A stretch of DNA of 5,104 nucleotides from Desulfuromonadaceae bacterium (GTDB lineage Bacteria > Desulfobacterota > Desulfuromonadia > Desulfuromonadales > Geopsychrobacteraceae), in the NCBI GenBank assembly GCA_030639985.1, contig DAOWKG010000082.1, forward strand, positions 1 through 5,104, in the 5' to 3' direction. The position numbers were made by a program, and so were the translations under genes. A model generated the notes under the pieces. The model was not told the DNA's origin. It saw only the letters and a list, made by a program, of their open reading frames with translations, and searched no databases. This document shows, piece after piece, positions 1 to 5,104 of the stretch. Position 1 is the first letter of the stretch. Each line of letters starts with the position of its first letter.

Positions 1-913
1 ACTGTTGTCGCTCCCTGCTTTCGAGGCAGGTCATAAATAACTCTTCAACGGTATTTGCCTCTGCCGTCTGATTTGCTGAAACCTGTCCTGTCAGTTGACT
101 GATGTAGGGGACAGCCGAATCTGATTGCGCCGAATGGGTTTGCCATTGCCCACTAGCCAATTTTCCCAATTTGCCCGGATGACCAACAATCAAAACCTGT
201 TCAAAGTGATATTTCTCAACCTCGGCAAGGATAAATCCCCATTCATTGCTGACATCAATAATTTGCTCATCGTTTACCGCAAAATGGCGTTGTGCCGCCT
301 TATTCCCCATATTCCCAGGCACCAGCACCAAGTTTTTGATATTCGCAGCAATCGCAACATCCAGAGCACATTTAAGGGCATCACGTAATGCCGGAGTACT
401 GAATGGTCGCACCCGGCCGGTGGTGCCAAGGATGGAGATACCACCAAAAATACCGAGGCGGGGATTAAAAGTTTTTTGCGCCAGTTTCTCCCCGTTTGGA
501 ACCGAAATAGTGACATCAAACCCCTGTTCACTTACCTCGCGTAATGCTGCACAAATCATTGTCCGTGGTCCGGGGTTGATCGCCGGTTCTCCGGGGGGGA
601 TGGCAAGCCCGGCACGAGTTACGGTGCCGACCCCTTTTCCGGCAAAAAAACGAATTGATTTGAGCTTGTTTCTTTTTACCGTAGAGATCAAAAAGGAGCC
701 ATGGGTCACATCTGGATCATCGCCAGCATCTTTAACCACTGTTGCAGAAGCAGACTCGCCATCTTCTTGAAAAAGATAGACATGATGCTGGATGCGGCTG
801 CCATCTGGCAAAGGAATATCTATCTCCTTTGGCCTCTCGCTATGGACCAACAACAAGGCTGCTGCCTTGGCCGCCATAGCGGCACAGGTTCCGGTGGTCA
901 TACCCCATTTCAA
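1..913 (-). CDS. cbiD: Cobalt-precorrin-5B C1-methyltransferase CbiD (3' end cut by window edge)
   Basis: CbiD uses S-adenosylmethionine to methylate C1 of the corrin ring in the anaerobic B12 pathway, in the cytoplasm. I translated the minus strand by hand and the frame is open for 304 codons to the left edge. The family is about 350-380 residues, so only the C-terminal tail is missing. Family signatures in order are TTGTCAAMAAKAAA near residues 6-19, KDAGDDPDVT at 61-70, GKGVGTVTRAGL at 92-103, NPRLGIFGGISILGTTG at 150-166 and VLIVGHPGKLGKLA at 241-254. I chose a TTG start at 911-913 because it overlaps the cbiL stop and has GGGAGG 10 bases upstream. The first in-frame ATG lies four codons later, directly at the conserved TTGTC motif, and has no good ribosome site. 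The product would start only five residues before TTGTC, which is short for the family. Identity is secure; the exact start is less so. Confidence 0.95.
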   Translation of the reverse strand, partial: MKWGMTTGTCAAMAAKAAALLLVHSERPKEIDIPLPDGSRIQHHVYLFQEDGESASATVVKDAGDDPDVTHGSFLISTVKRNKLKSIRFFAGKGVGTVTRAGLAIPPGEPAINPGPRTMICAALREVSEQGFDVTISVPNGEKLAQKTFNPRLGIFGGISILGTTGRVRPFSTPALRDALKCALDVAIAANIKNLVLVPGNMGNKAAQRHFAVNDEQIIDVSNEWGFILAEVEKYHFEQVLIVGHPGKLGKLASGQWQTHSAQSDSAVPYISQLTGQVSANQTAEANTVEELFMTCLESRERQQ

Positions 914-1659
914 CAGGCAACATCCTCCCGCCAGCTACGTTTGCCAATATGGACAATCATCGTTGTCATATAGCCAAGATCCTGCCTTGGCCAAGAACTG
1001 AGTTCGGCAACCCGGATTTCGTGGTCACCTTGTCCACCGGCGCTGACCAATCTGGCATGAGGTAAAAGATTATGTTTATCCAGCAATGCCATTAAGCCAG
1101 GGAGATCACCAGCTGCCTTAAAGAGAACCAGTGTTTCGCACTGCCCCAAAGCTTTCTCTACCGCTTGAAGATCGGTTGCCGACATCAGCAATAGCCGATC
1201 CTCCTGCAGGGTAAGGGCTTCGTTGAAACAACTGGCGGTCATCTGGAAGGCACTGATTCCAGGTTCAACATGCAACTTTTCTGCAGGCATCTGCTCGGCC
1301 AATGCTTCCATTAGATAGGAACTAGTGGCAAAGATCAGCGGGTCACCAAGCGTCACCTGAACCACCGATTGCCCCCGTCGACAGCGATCACTCACATCTT
1401 CTGCCAGAAGCCCCCAGCGCTCACGCGTTTTACTGTTGTCCCGCACCATCGGATACTGACTGATAATCACTTCTTGATCACCCAAAAGGGGTGCAATGGC
1501 CTGTAACGCAAGGCTATTTTTTGATTTCTTCGACTGTGGTGCAAAAATCACATCTGCATCTTTGATCAGCCTTGCTGCCCGCAGGGTCAGTAACTCTGGA
1601 TCACCTGGTCCCACACCAACTGCGTAAAAATGACCTGCCTGGTTTTTTTTAATGTCCAT
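910..1659 (-). CDS. cbiL: Cobalt-precorrin-2 C20-methyltransferase CbiL
   Basis: CbiL transfers a methyl group from S-adenosylmethionine to C20 of cobalt-factor II/cobalt-precorrin-2, the first methylation after cobalt insertion. The 249-residue product has the usual length and the SUMT-like tetrapyrrole methylase fold. Visible motifs are the N-terminal GVGPGDPELLTLRA (15-28), ADVIFAP (35-41), the YPMVRD segment (69-74), the SAM-site TLGDPL (103-108) and EPGISAF (132-138). The YPMVRD segment and the GDPL-plus-SSYL arrangement fit the C20 (CobI/CbiL) subgroup better than CbiF, CbiH or CbiE. The ATG start follows the membrane-protein stop by 9 bases, with AAGG 7 bases upstream. The gene stops in TGA overlapping the cbiD start. 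An A8 run lies in codons 3-6. By context this is the cobalt form (CbiL) rather than aerobic CobI, because CbiK and CbiD are in the same operon. Confidence 0.93.
   Translation of the reverse strand: MDIKKNQAGHFYAVGVGPGDPELLTLRAARLIKDADVIFAPQSKKSKNSLALQAIAPLLGDQEVIISQYPMVRDNSKTRERWGLLAEDVSDRCRRGQSVVQVTLGDPLIFATSSYLMEALAEQMPAEKLHVEPGISAFQMTASCFNEALTLQEDRLLLMSATDLQAVEKALGQCETLVLFKAAGDLPGLMALLDKHNLLPHARLVSAGGQGDHEIRVAELSSWPRQDLGYMTTMIVHIGKRSWREDVAC
924..929 (-). promoter_or_regulatory. Ribosome binding site for cbiD
   Basis: The minus strand reads GGGAGG here, inside the last codons of cbiL and 10 bases before the proposed TTG start of cbiD. No other in-frame ATG, GTG or TTG nearby has such a site, so this decides the start. 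It also implies that cbiD translation is coupled to cbiL. Confidence 0.6.
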
Positions 1660-1666
1660 TTTTCAA

Positions 1667-1670
1667 CCTT
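1667..1670 (-). promoter_or_regulatory. Ribosome binding site for cbiL, overlapping the upstream stop
   Basis: AAGG on the minus strand lies 7 bases before the cbiL ATG and shares bases with the TAA stop of the membrane-protein gene. The site is modest, and the 9-base gap suggests reinitiation by terminating ribosomes. Confidence 0.5.
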
Positions 1671-2880
1671 ACCGCCACAACCACATCAGGCCGAGCGTAC
1701 ATAAAAAAAGAAAAAACATGCGGATAATCTGTGTCGATATTGCCATCACCATCCCCGGTCGTGCACCGAGGATAGCAACATAGGTTGGCATCGCATGACG
1801 TAAGGTGCGCACCGGAGCCGTCACCATCGAACCGAACAGGATAACAATTACCGCCTGATGGGTAGTTATCTGCCCGGCATCAATAAAATTGGCTGCAGCT
1901 ATCGCCCCGTTGTACAAACTGAGCGCCTGTGCCGGAATGATCACCAGCGATTCGGCAGGGAGGAAACGGAAGGTAAACAGCGCGGGAACCGCCTCTGCCA
2001 ACCACTTGAAAAAACCGAAATACTCCAGCCCCGCCATCAAGACGAAGGTGGGAATCAGATAAGTGAGCAAGCGACGCAACGTTTTTTTTGAGCGCTTCCA
2101 CACTGTGATCCAGAATCCACCCTGTCGTTGCCGCACCTCTCGGATCGGAACCGGTTCACTCGGACAAACGAATTGTCCGCTGGGGAGAAAACGCCGAATC
2201 AGCAAACGGGACAACAGCAAGGTGACCATAGTCTGTACTGCAATCGCAGTAAAACGGACTGAGAATAAAGCGATTGTCGCCTCCCAGCCAAATGCCACCC
2301 CAATGGGGATGACAAACGTTGGCAGATGGGCAAATAGAGAGAGAGCCGACACCACATAAACCGAAGTGTAGAGCTCACGATTGTCCAGAGACCCCTGATC
2401 CCGTTGAGCGACCAGCATACTATTGGCAACTGCTCCCGATTGGAGTGCCATGAGAAACGCGGGCCCCGCTTCTCGACGGATCTTGCCGATAGCTGTTATC
2501 GGCAGGGTTAAAATCGACAACAGTTTCATGCTTCCCGAGATTTCCAGAATCTGACCAAGAAAAATACCGCTGCTGATAAACAGGGATAGCTCCAGTAGCA
2601 GCATCCCCTTGCGTGGCCAGAAGGGGAGCTGACGTTTCCATTTGGTGTACGCCGAACTGCTGCGTTGCTTTTTACGCTCTGCCGCAAAAACTTTACCCGT
2701 TTCCCCCTGTGGACGCAGCCGCTGCAGAAGCGGTTTAGACTGAGCATCAATTGCGACTTCAGGTTCTGTGCGCGGCTCAAAACTCTGTGTCCCATGTAGC
2801 TTATCCGGTTCAATATCGGTGGCAAAAACGGTACCCGACAATAACCAAAAACTGATCAGAATAACTATCAACAACCGCAT
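1669..2880 (-). CDS. Gate-domain (nucleoside-recognition type) polytopic membrane protein with N-terminal signal; candidate metal or corrinoid-precursor transporter
   Basis: I do not recognise a named gene. The 403-residue product starts with a signal-like segment (hydrophobic 3-20, possible cleavage after VFA at 18-20). A hydrophilic stretch (21-92) follows, ending in a very basic patch at 68-91. The rest is strongly hydrophobic, with membrane segments around 93-112, 118-134, 139-157, 171-193, 200-227, 270-290, 310-330, 340-360 and 380-402, split by a basic loop at 228-270. The two hydrophobic halves each carry a small-residue Gate-like motif, AFLMALQSGAVAN (141-153) and AQALSLYNGAIAAAN (317-331). 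Such domains occur in FeoB, concentrative nucleoside transporters and the SpmA/SpmB family. Lying 6 bases after exported cbiK and before cbiL, it probably moves cobalt or a tetrapyrrole across the inner membrane; this is inferred from context. The ATG has no good ribosome site, so translation is probably coupled to cbiK. It could instead be an SpmA-like protein of unrelated role. Confidence 0.75.
   Translation of the reverse strand: MRLLIVILISFWLLSGTVFATDIEPDKLHGTQSFEPRTEPEVAIDAQSKPLLQRLRPQGETGKVFAAERKKQRSSSAYTKWKRQLPFWPRKGMLLLELSLFISSGIFLGQILEISGSMKLLSILTLPITAIGKIRREAGPAFLMALQSGAVANSMLVAQRDQGSLDNRELYTSVYVVSALSLFAHLPTFVIPIGVAFGWEATIALFSVRFTAIAVQTMVTLLLSRLLIRRFLPSGQFVCPSEPVPIREVRQRQGGFWITVWKRSKKTLRRLLTYLIPTFVLMAGLEYFGFFKWLAEAVPALFTFRFLPAESLVIIPAQALSLYNGAIAAANFIDAGQITTHQAVIVILFGSMVTAPVRTLRHAMPTYVAILGARPGMVMAISTQIIRMFFLFLCTLGLMWLWR
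2484..2504 (-). repeat. Perfect 8-bp inverted repeat (hairpin) inside the membrane-protein gene
   Basis: TGCCGATA and TATCGGCA flank a 5-base loop, forming a perfect stem in the mRNA. It encodes the segment around PITAIGK near residues 126-133. No T-run follows on either strand, so it does not look like an intrinsic terminator. It may be chance or a weak mRNA structural element. Confidence 0.5.
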
Positions 2881-2886
2881 ATCAGA

Positions 2887-3750
2887 TTAACTGCGCCCTT
2901 TGTCCAGTTGTTGTAGTGCCTCGTCAAGGTGACTGAAATAGATCTCTAAGATGGAATTGTTCCAGCCCAGAGATGCGGCACATTCCGAATTTTTGGCCTG
3001 AATAATTGATTTCCAGCTATCCTCTTCGTCGCCCATCACATCGTTCATAATGTGGTCGCCAGCAACGATCATCAACGGCACAAACTTGACCGAACCCTGT
3101 TTGTCGCTGTTTGCTTTTACTTTTTTCAACGAACCAATCCCCGGTTGCCCCTCAACACTGGCAACGACCAGATTTGGATATTTCTTTTCGATAACCTTTG
3201 CCAGAGCAACAAGTTGCTGATTAAATTCGGGATGGTGGTCGTTGCCATGGGCGACAACAACAGTGGGCTGTTGGGTATGAATATCTTTGCCCAAGGCGGC
3301 GACAACAGCGTCAATATCCTTGTCACTGGTCATCAAGGCATCACCAAAAGCGACCTGAAAACCGCTGGTATCCTCTGCCAGTACACTGCGATATTCCTGT
3401 CCTGGAACCACATGCAAGCTCTGGAAGACAACCGATTTCACCCCTTTATTACGCAGTTCGGCCACCACTTCAGCGACATTATGGGTAACGATTCCCTGCC
3501 GCTTTAACTTATCGATAATGAATTGTGAAGTGAAAGCCCAGTGGACATCGTAGCCGACATAACGCTTTCGAGTCTGGACATCAATGTGATCAAAAACCAG
3601 ACGTGCTGTCTCAACTGAGGTGCCAAACGCAACCAGCACGATCGCAGGTTTTTCAGGGTTATTTTCTCCATTCGCAAGAGCTGGAGTAACCACCATTGTT
3701 GTCAGTAAGCACATAAATATTATTCCTTTGCATAAAAGTTTCACAGCCAT
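2887..3750 (-). CDS. cbiK: Sirohydrochlorin cobaltochelatase CbiK, predicted periplasmic (CbiKP type)
   Basis: CbiK inserts Co2+ into sirohydrochlorin, the committing step of the anaerobic B12 route; it is a class II (ATP-independent) chelatase. The 287-residue product has a clear signal peptide: K4 and K8, hydrophobic core 9-21, and cleavage expected after ALA at 24-26. The mature part is about 261 residues, the normal CbiK length. Family motifs are IVLVAFGTS (37-45), AFTSQFI (72-78), SLHVVPGQEY (111-120), VVVAHGNDHHP (164-174), SVEGQPG (198-204) and PLMIVAGDH..ND (225-237). H168 and H233 match the two catalytic histidines of Salmonella CbiK (H145, H207). E119 and E200 are likely further active-site residues. 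D. vulgaris CbiKP is an exported, haem-binding homologue; whether its haem ligand is present here cannot be judged by eye. The ATG start has an excellent ribosome site 7 bases upstream. It sits 33 bases after cbiC and 6 bases before the Gate-domain gene. Confidence 0.93.
   Translation of the reverse strand: MAVKLLCKGIIFMCLLTTMVVTPALANGENNPEKPAIVLVAFGTSVETARLVFDHIDVQTRKRYVGYDVHWAFTSQFIIDKLKRQGIVTHNVAEVVAELRNKGVKSVVFQSLHVVPGQEYRSVLAEDTSGFQVAFGDALMTSDKDIDAVVAALGKDIHTQQPTVVVAHGNDHHPEFNQQLVALAKVIEKKYPNLVVASVEGQPGIGSLKKVKANSDKQGSVKFVPLMIVAGDHIMNDVMGDEEDSWKSIIQAKNSECAASLGWNNSILEIYFSHLDEALQQLDKGRS
3673..3750 (-). other. Signal-peptide coding segment of CbiK
   Basis: Residues 1-26 show a positive n-region (K4, K8), a hydrophobic core (GIIFMCLLTTMVV) and a TPALA signal peptidase I site. 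There is no twin arginine and no lipobox-type cysteine at the cleavage point, so Sec export with a soluble mature protein is the simplest reading. Confidence 0.85.
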
Positions 3751-3757
3751 CTTCTTT

Positions 3758-3765
3758 CCTCCTCC
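3758..3765 (-). promoter_or_regulatory. Strong ribosome binding site for cbiK
   Basis: The minus strand reads GGAGGAGG here, two overlapping GGAGG copies, with the nearer one 7 bases before the cbiK ATG. It is the strongest site in the window and fixes the start that includes the signal peptide. It fills part of the 33-base cbiC-cbiK gap (3751-3783), the longest gap in the window, which holds no terminator-like stem. Confidence 0.85.
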
Positions 3766-3783
3766 TTTTTAGTATCCACACGA

Positions 3784-4467
3784 TTAAGCTTTCATCCCGG
3801 AAGCAATCGTACATAGGGCATGCAAAGTCGCAACCGCCAACGGACTGCCGCCACGCCGCCCCTCTAACACAATAAATGGCAGTCCGCTGCGCATCAGTTC
3901 TTCCTTGCTTTCCAGAACATGAACAAAGCCGACCGGCATACCGATCACCAGAGCTGGGCGAATATTTTCTTCTACCGCCATGCGGTTGAGTTCCAGTAAT
4001 GCTACCGGGGCGTTACCGATAAGGACAATCGCCCCATCGAGTTTTTTACCGGCTTTGCGGATGGCAAACAACGAGCGAGGCAACCCCGATTCTTTTGCCT
4101 TGGCTACCACATCCTCGTCCGCCACATGGCAGAGGATGCTCTCGCGCTCATAGTTTTGATACAGTTGCTGTAAACGGGCAACAGATAGGCCGGAACGGAT
4201 CATATTGCTGTCGGCGTAGATCGTTTTGCCACCACCCAAAGCGGTGATCGCCGATTCAATCGCACCTGCTGAAAAATAGACCAGATCACTCATGGCGAAA
4301 TCTGCTGTGGTATGGATAAGCCGGCGAACCACCTGCCATTCATCGGATGAATAACTGTGCTCCGCAGCCTCTGCATCAATTGCAGCGAAAGAGCGATCTT
4401 CAATTTGCTGTCCGCTGAGTGGATTTTCAAGCAGGTCATAAATCAGCGGTCTGTCGTTACTTGTCAC
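3784..4467 (-). CDS. cbiC: Cobalt-precorrin-8 methylmutase CbiC
   Basis: CbiC moves the methyl group from C11 to C12 of cobalt-precorrin-8 to give cobyrinate, the last ring-modifying step before amidation. The 227-residue product has the normal family length. Conserved features are VVRRLIHTTADF (46-57) with the catalytic histidine at H52, TIYADSNMIRSGL (82-94), the IVLIGNAPVALLEL block (147-160), PALVIGMPVGFVHVLESK (171-188) and the C-terminal GRRGGSPLAVATLHAL (203-218). The start is GTG at 4465-4467, with AGGAG 5 bases upstream. It overlaps the end of cbiA by 11 bases in another frame, so the two are probably translationally coupled. Its substrate comes from the methyltransferase steps that include CbiL and CbiD, and its product is the substrate of CbiA just upstream. 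Named CbiC rather than aerobic CobH because the operon is of the cobalt-early type. Confidence 0.95.
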   Translation of the reverse strand: MTSNDRPLIYDLLENPLSGQQIEDRSFAAIDAEAAEHSYSSDEWQVVRRLIHTTADFAMSDLVYFSAGAIESAITALGGGKTIYADSNMIRSGLSVARLQQLYQNYERESILCHVADEDVVAKAKESGLPRSLFAIRKAGKKLDGAIVLIGNAPVALLELNRMAVEENIRPALVIGMPVGFVHVLESKEELMRSGLPFIVLEGRRGGSPLAVATLHALCTIASGMKA

Positions 4468-5104
4468 GGAAGCTCCTGTCTGATGTTTTTGTCATATTTT
4501 TGATAAAGCAGGTCAGCGCCGCTGGTCTTGAGGCGAGGTGCAGATGGGCGTAACTGGCCAGAATATTCCCTTTTTGATAGCCTTCGGCGCTGCAATTTCC
4601 GGTTCGATTCTGTTTGAGCCGGTAAACCGTCTGCCAGCCATCTTGGTCTGTCGGAGACTCGATAAGTTCCGAATAGTGAAATTCGTGTCCGCGAAAACTC
4701 GCCCCGCAGTGACCGAACAGTGAATCGTGTTCCAGGGTGACTTCGACATAACCGAGTGCCTTGCGCTGTTTCAGCATTCGTGCCCAAACCGGCATAGCAG
4801 CGACCAAAGGGAAACGCTGCCCCGCTTTCTCAACTCCTTGCGAAAGGTAAATCAATCCGCCACACTCGGCGTAGACCGGTTTGCCGCTTGTGCAAAAATC
4901 ACATACAGCACGGAGCATTGTCCGGTTCTCCGAAAGTACCTGTGCATGAACCTCTGGGTAGCCGCCACCGAGATACAAACCATCGGCATCCTCTGGCAGA
5001 CAGCTATCATGCAGCGGCGAAAAGGAAACCGGGGTACAGCCCTGCCGCTCAAGAGCGGCAAACAGATCGGCGTAATAAAACTGGAACGCTTCATCGCGTG
5101 CAAC
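4457..5104 (-). CDS. cbiA: Cobyrinate a,c-diamide synthase CbiA, C-terminal glutaminase half (5' end outside window)
   Basis: CbiA converts cobyrinate to its a,c-diamide using ATP and glutamine. The frame is open from the right edge, giving 215 residues, about half of the usual 450-460. The N-terminal ATP-binding (dethiobiotin-synthetase-like) domain lies beyond the edge. The visible part begins VARDEAFQFYY, the linker into the class I-type glutamine amidotransferase domain. It continues with FSPLHDS, DADGLYLGGGYPEVHA and PVYAECGGLIYLS, whose cysteine at 4862-4864 is the expected nucleophile. Next come ALGYVEVTLEHDSLFG and FRGHEFHYSE, and near the C-terminus SYAHLHLAS, which supplies the catalytic histidine. 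There is no internal stop, so the gene looks intact. The TAA stop lies 11 bases inside cbiC. The same family acts on hydrogenobyrinate (CobB) or on Ni-sirohydrochlorin (CfbB), but the neighbours point to CbiA. Confidence 0.95.
   Translation of the reverse strand, partial: VARDEAFQFYYADLFAALERQGCTPVSFSPLHDSCLPEDADGLYLGGGYPEVHAQVLSENRTMLRAVCDFCTSGKPVYAECGGLIYLSQGVEKAGQRFPLVAAMPVWARMLKQRKALGYVEVTLEHDSLFGHCGASFRGHEFHYSELIESPTDQDGWQTVYRLKQNRTGNCSAEGYQKGNILASYAHLHLASRPAALTCFIKNMTKTSDRSFRDK
4473..4477 (-). promoter_or_regulatory. Ribosome binding site for cbiC
   Basis: AGGAG on the minus strand lies inside the last codons of cbiA, 5 bases before the GTG of cbiC. It supports GTG as the start and coupling to cbiA translation. 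Confidence 0.65.

Noticed and set aside
274..531. 85-residue minus-strand frame in the cbiD region
   Set aside because: It is in a different frame from CbiD, which is continuous across this stretch. There is no sign that cbiD is frameshifted.
246..770. 174-residue open frame on the plus strand
   Set aside because: It lies wholly antisense to cbiD, whose motifs are clear. Its product shows no family features and no good ribosome site was seen.
1643..1650. A8 run in codons 3-6 of cbiL as a possible slippage or phase-variation site
   Set aside because: The frame is intact as read and the run is short and AT-rich by lysine codon use. Nothing suggests programmed slippage.
3052..3507. 151-residue open frame on the plus strand
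   Set aside because: It is antisense to the core of cbiK, including catalytic motifs, and has no recognisable domain. It is a shadow of codon bias in cbiK.
3751..3783. cbiC-cbiK gap as a possible promoter or terminator
   Set aside because: At 33 bases, with a third used by the ribosome site, it has no stem followed by a T-run and no convincing -35/-10 pair.
1..5104. CRISPR array, tRNA, insertion sequence or cobalamin riboswitch
   Set aside because: No spaced direct repeats, tRNA-like fold, transposase or terminal repeats are seen, and there is no non-coding stretch long enough for a riboswitch.

Overview
The window is a piece of an anaerobic (cobalt-early) cobalamin biosynthesis operon. All genes lie on the minus strand, so transcription runs from high to low coordinates. 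The order is cbiA (3' half, entering at 5104), cbiC, a signal-peptide-bearing cbiK, an unnamed Gate-domain membrane protein, cbiL, and cbiD (running off the left edge). Coding density is almost total: genes overlap by 11 and 3 bases or are separated by 33, 6 and 9 bases. No promoter, riboswitch or terminator is visible, so the operon must start and end outside the window.

Five genes are recognisable pathway enzymes. CbiK inserts cobalt into sirohydrochlorin. CbiL methylates C20 of the product. CbiD performs the C1 methylation that goes with ring contraction. CbiC moves the C11 methyl to C12 to give cobyrinate. CbiA amidates the a and c side chains. The use of CbiK, CbiD and cobalt-early enzymes means an anaerobic route. 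A CbiK with a signal peptide is known from Desulfovibrio vulgaris (CbiKP). Together with moderate GC and strong AGGAGG-type ribosome sites, this suggests a Gram-negative anaerobe of the former Deltaproteobacteria (Desulfuromonas or Desulfovibrio-like). The taxonomic guess is an inference only.

The part worth attention is the middle pair. A chelatase predicted to be exported is followed after 6 bases by a polytopic membrane protein with two Gate-like halves, which also has a predicted N-terminal export signal. Gate domains occur in the ferrous-iron transporter FeoB and in nucleoside transporters. The pair may therefore be a cobalt or metallo-tetrapyrrole handling module at the inner membrane, embedded among cytoplasmic corrin-ring enzymes. 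This is a hypothesis from context. Nothing in the sequence proves the transported substrate.
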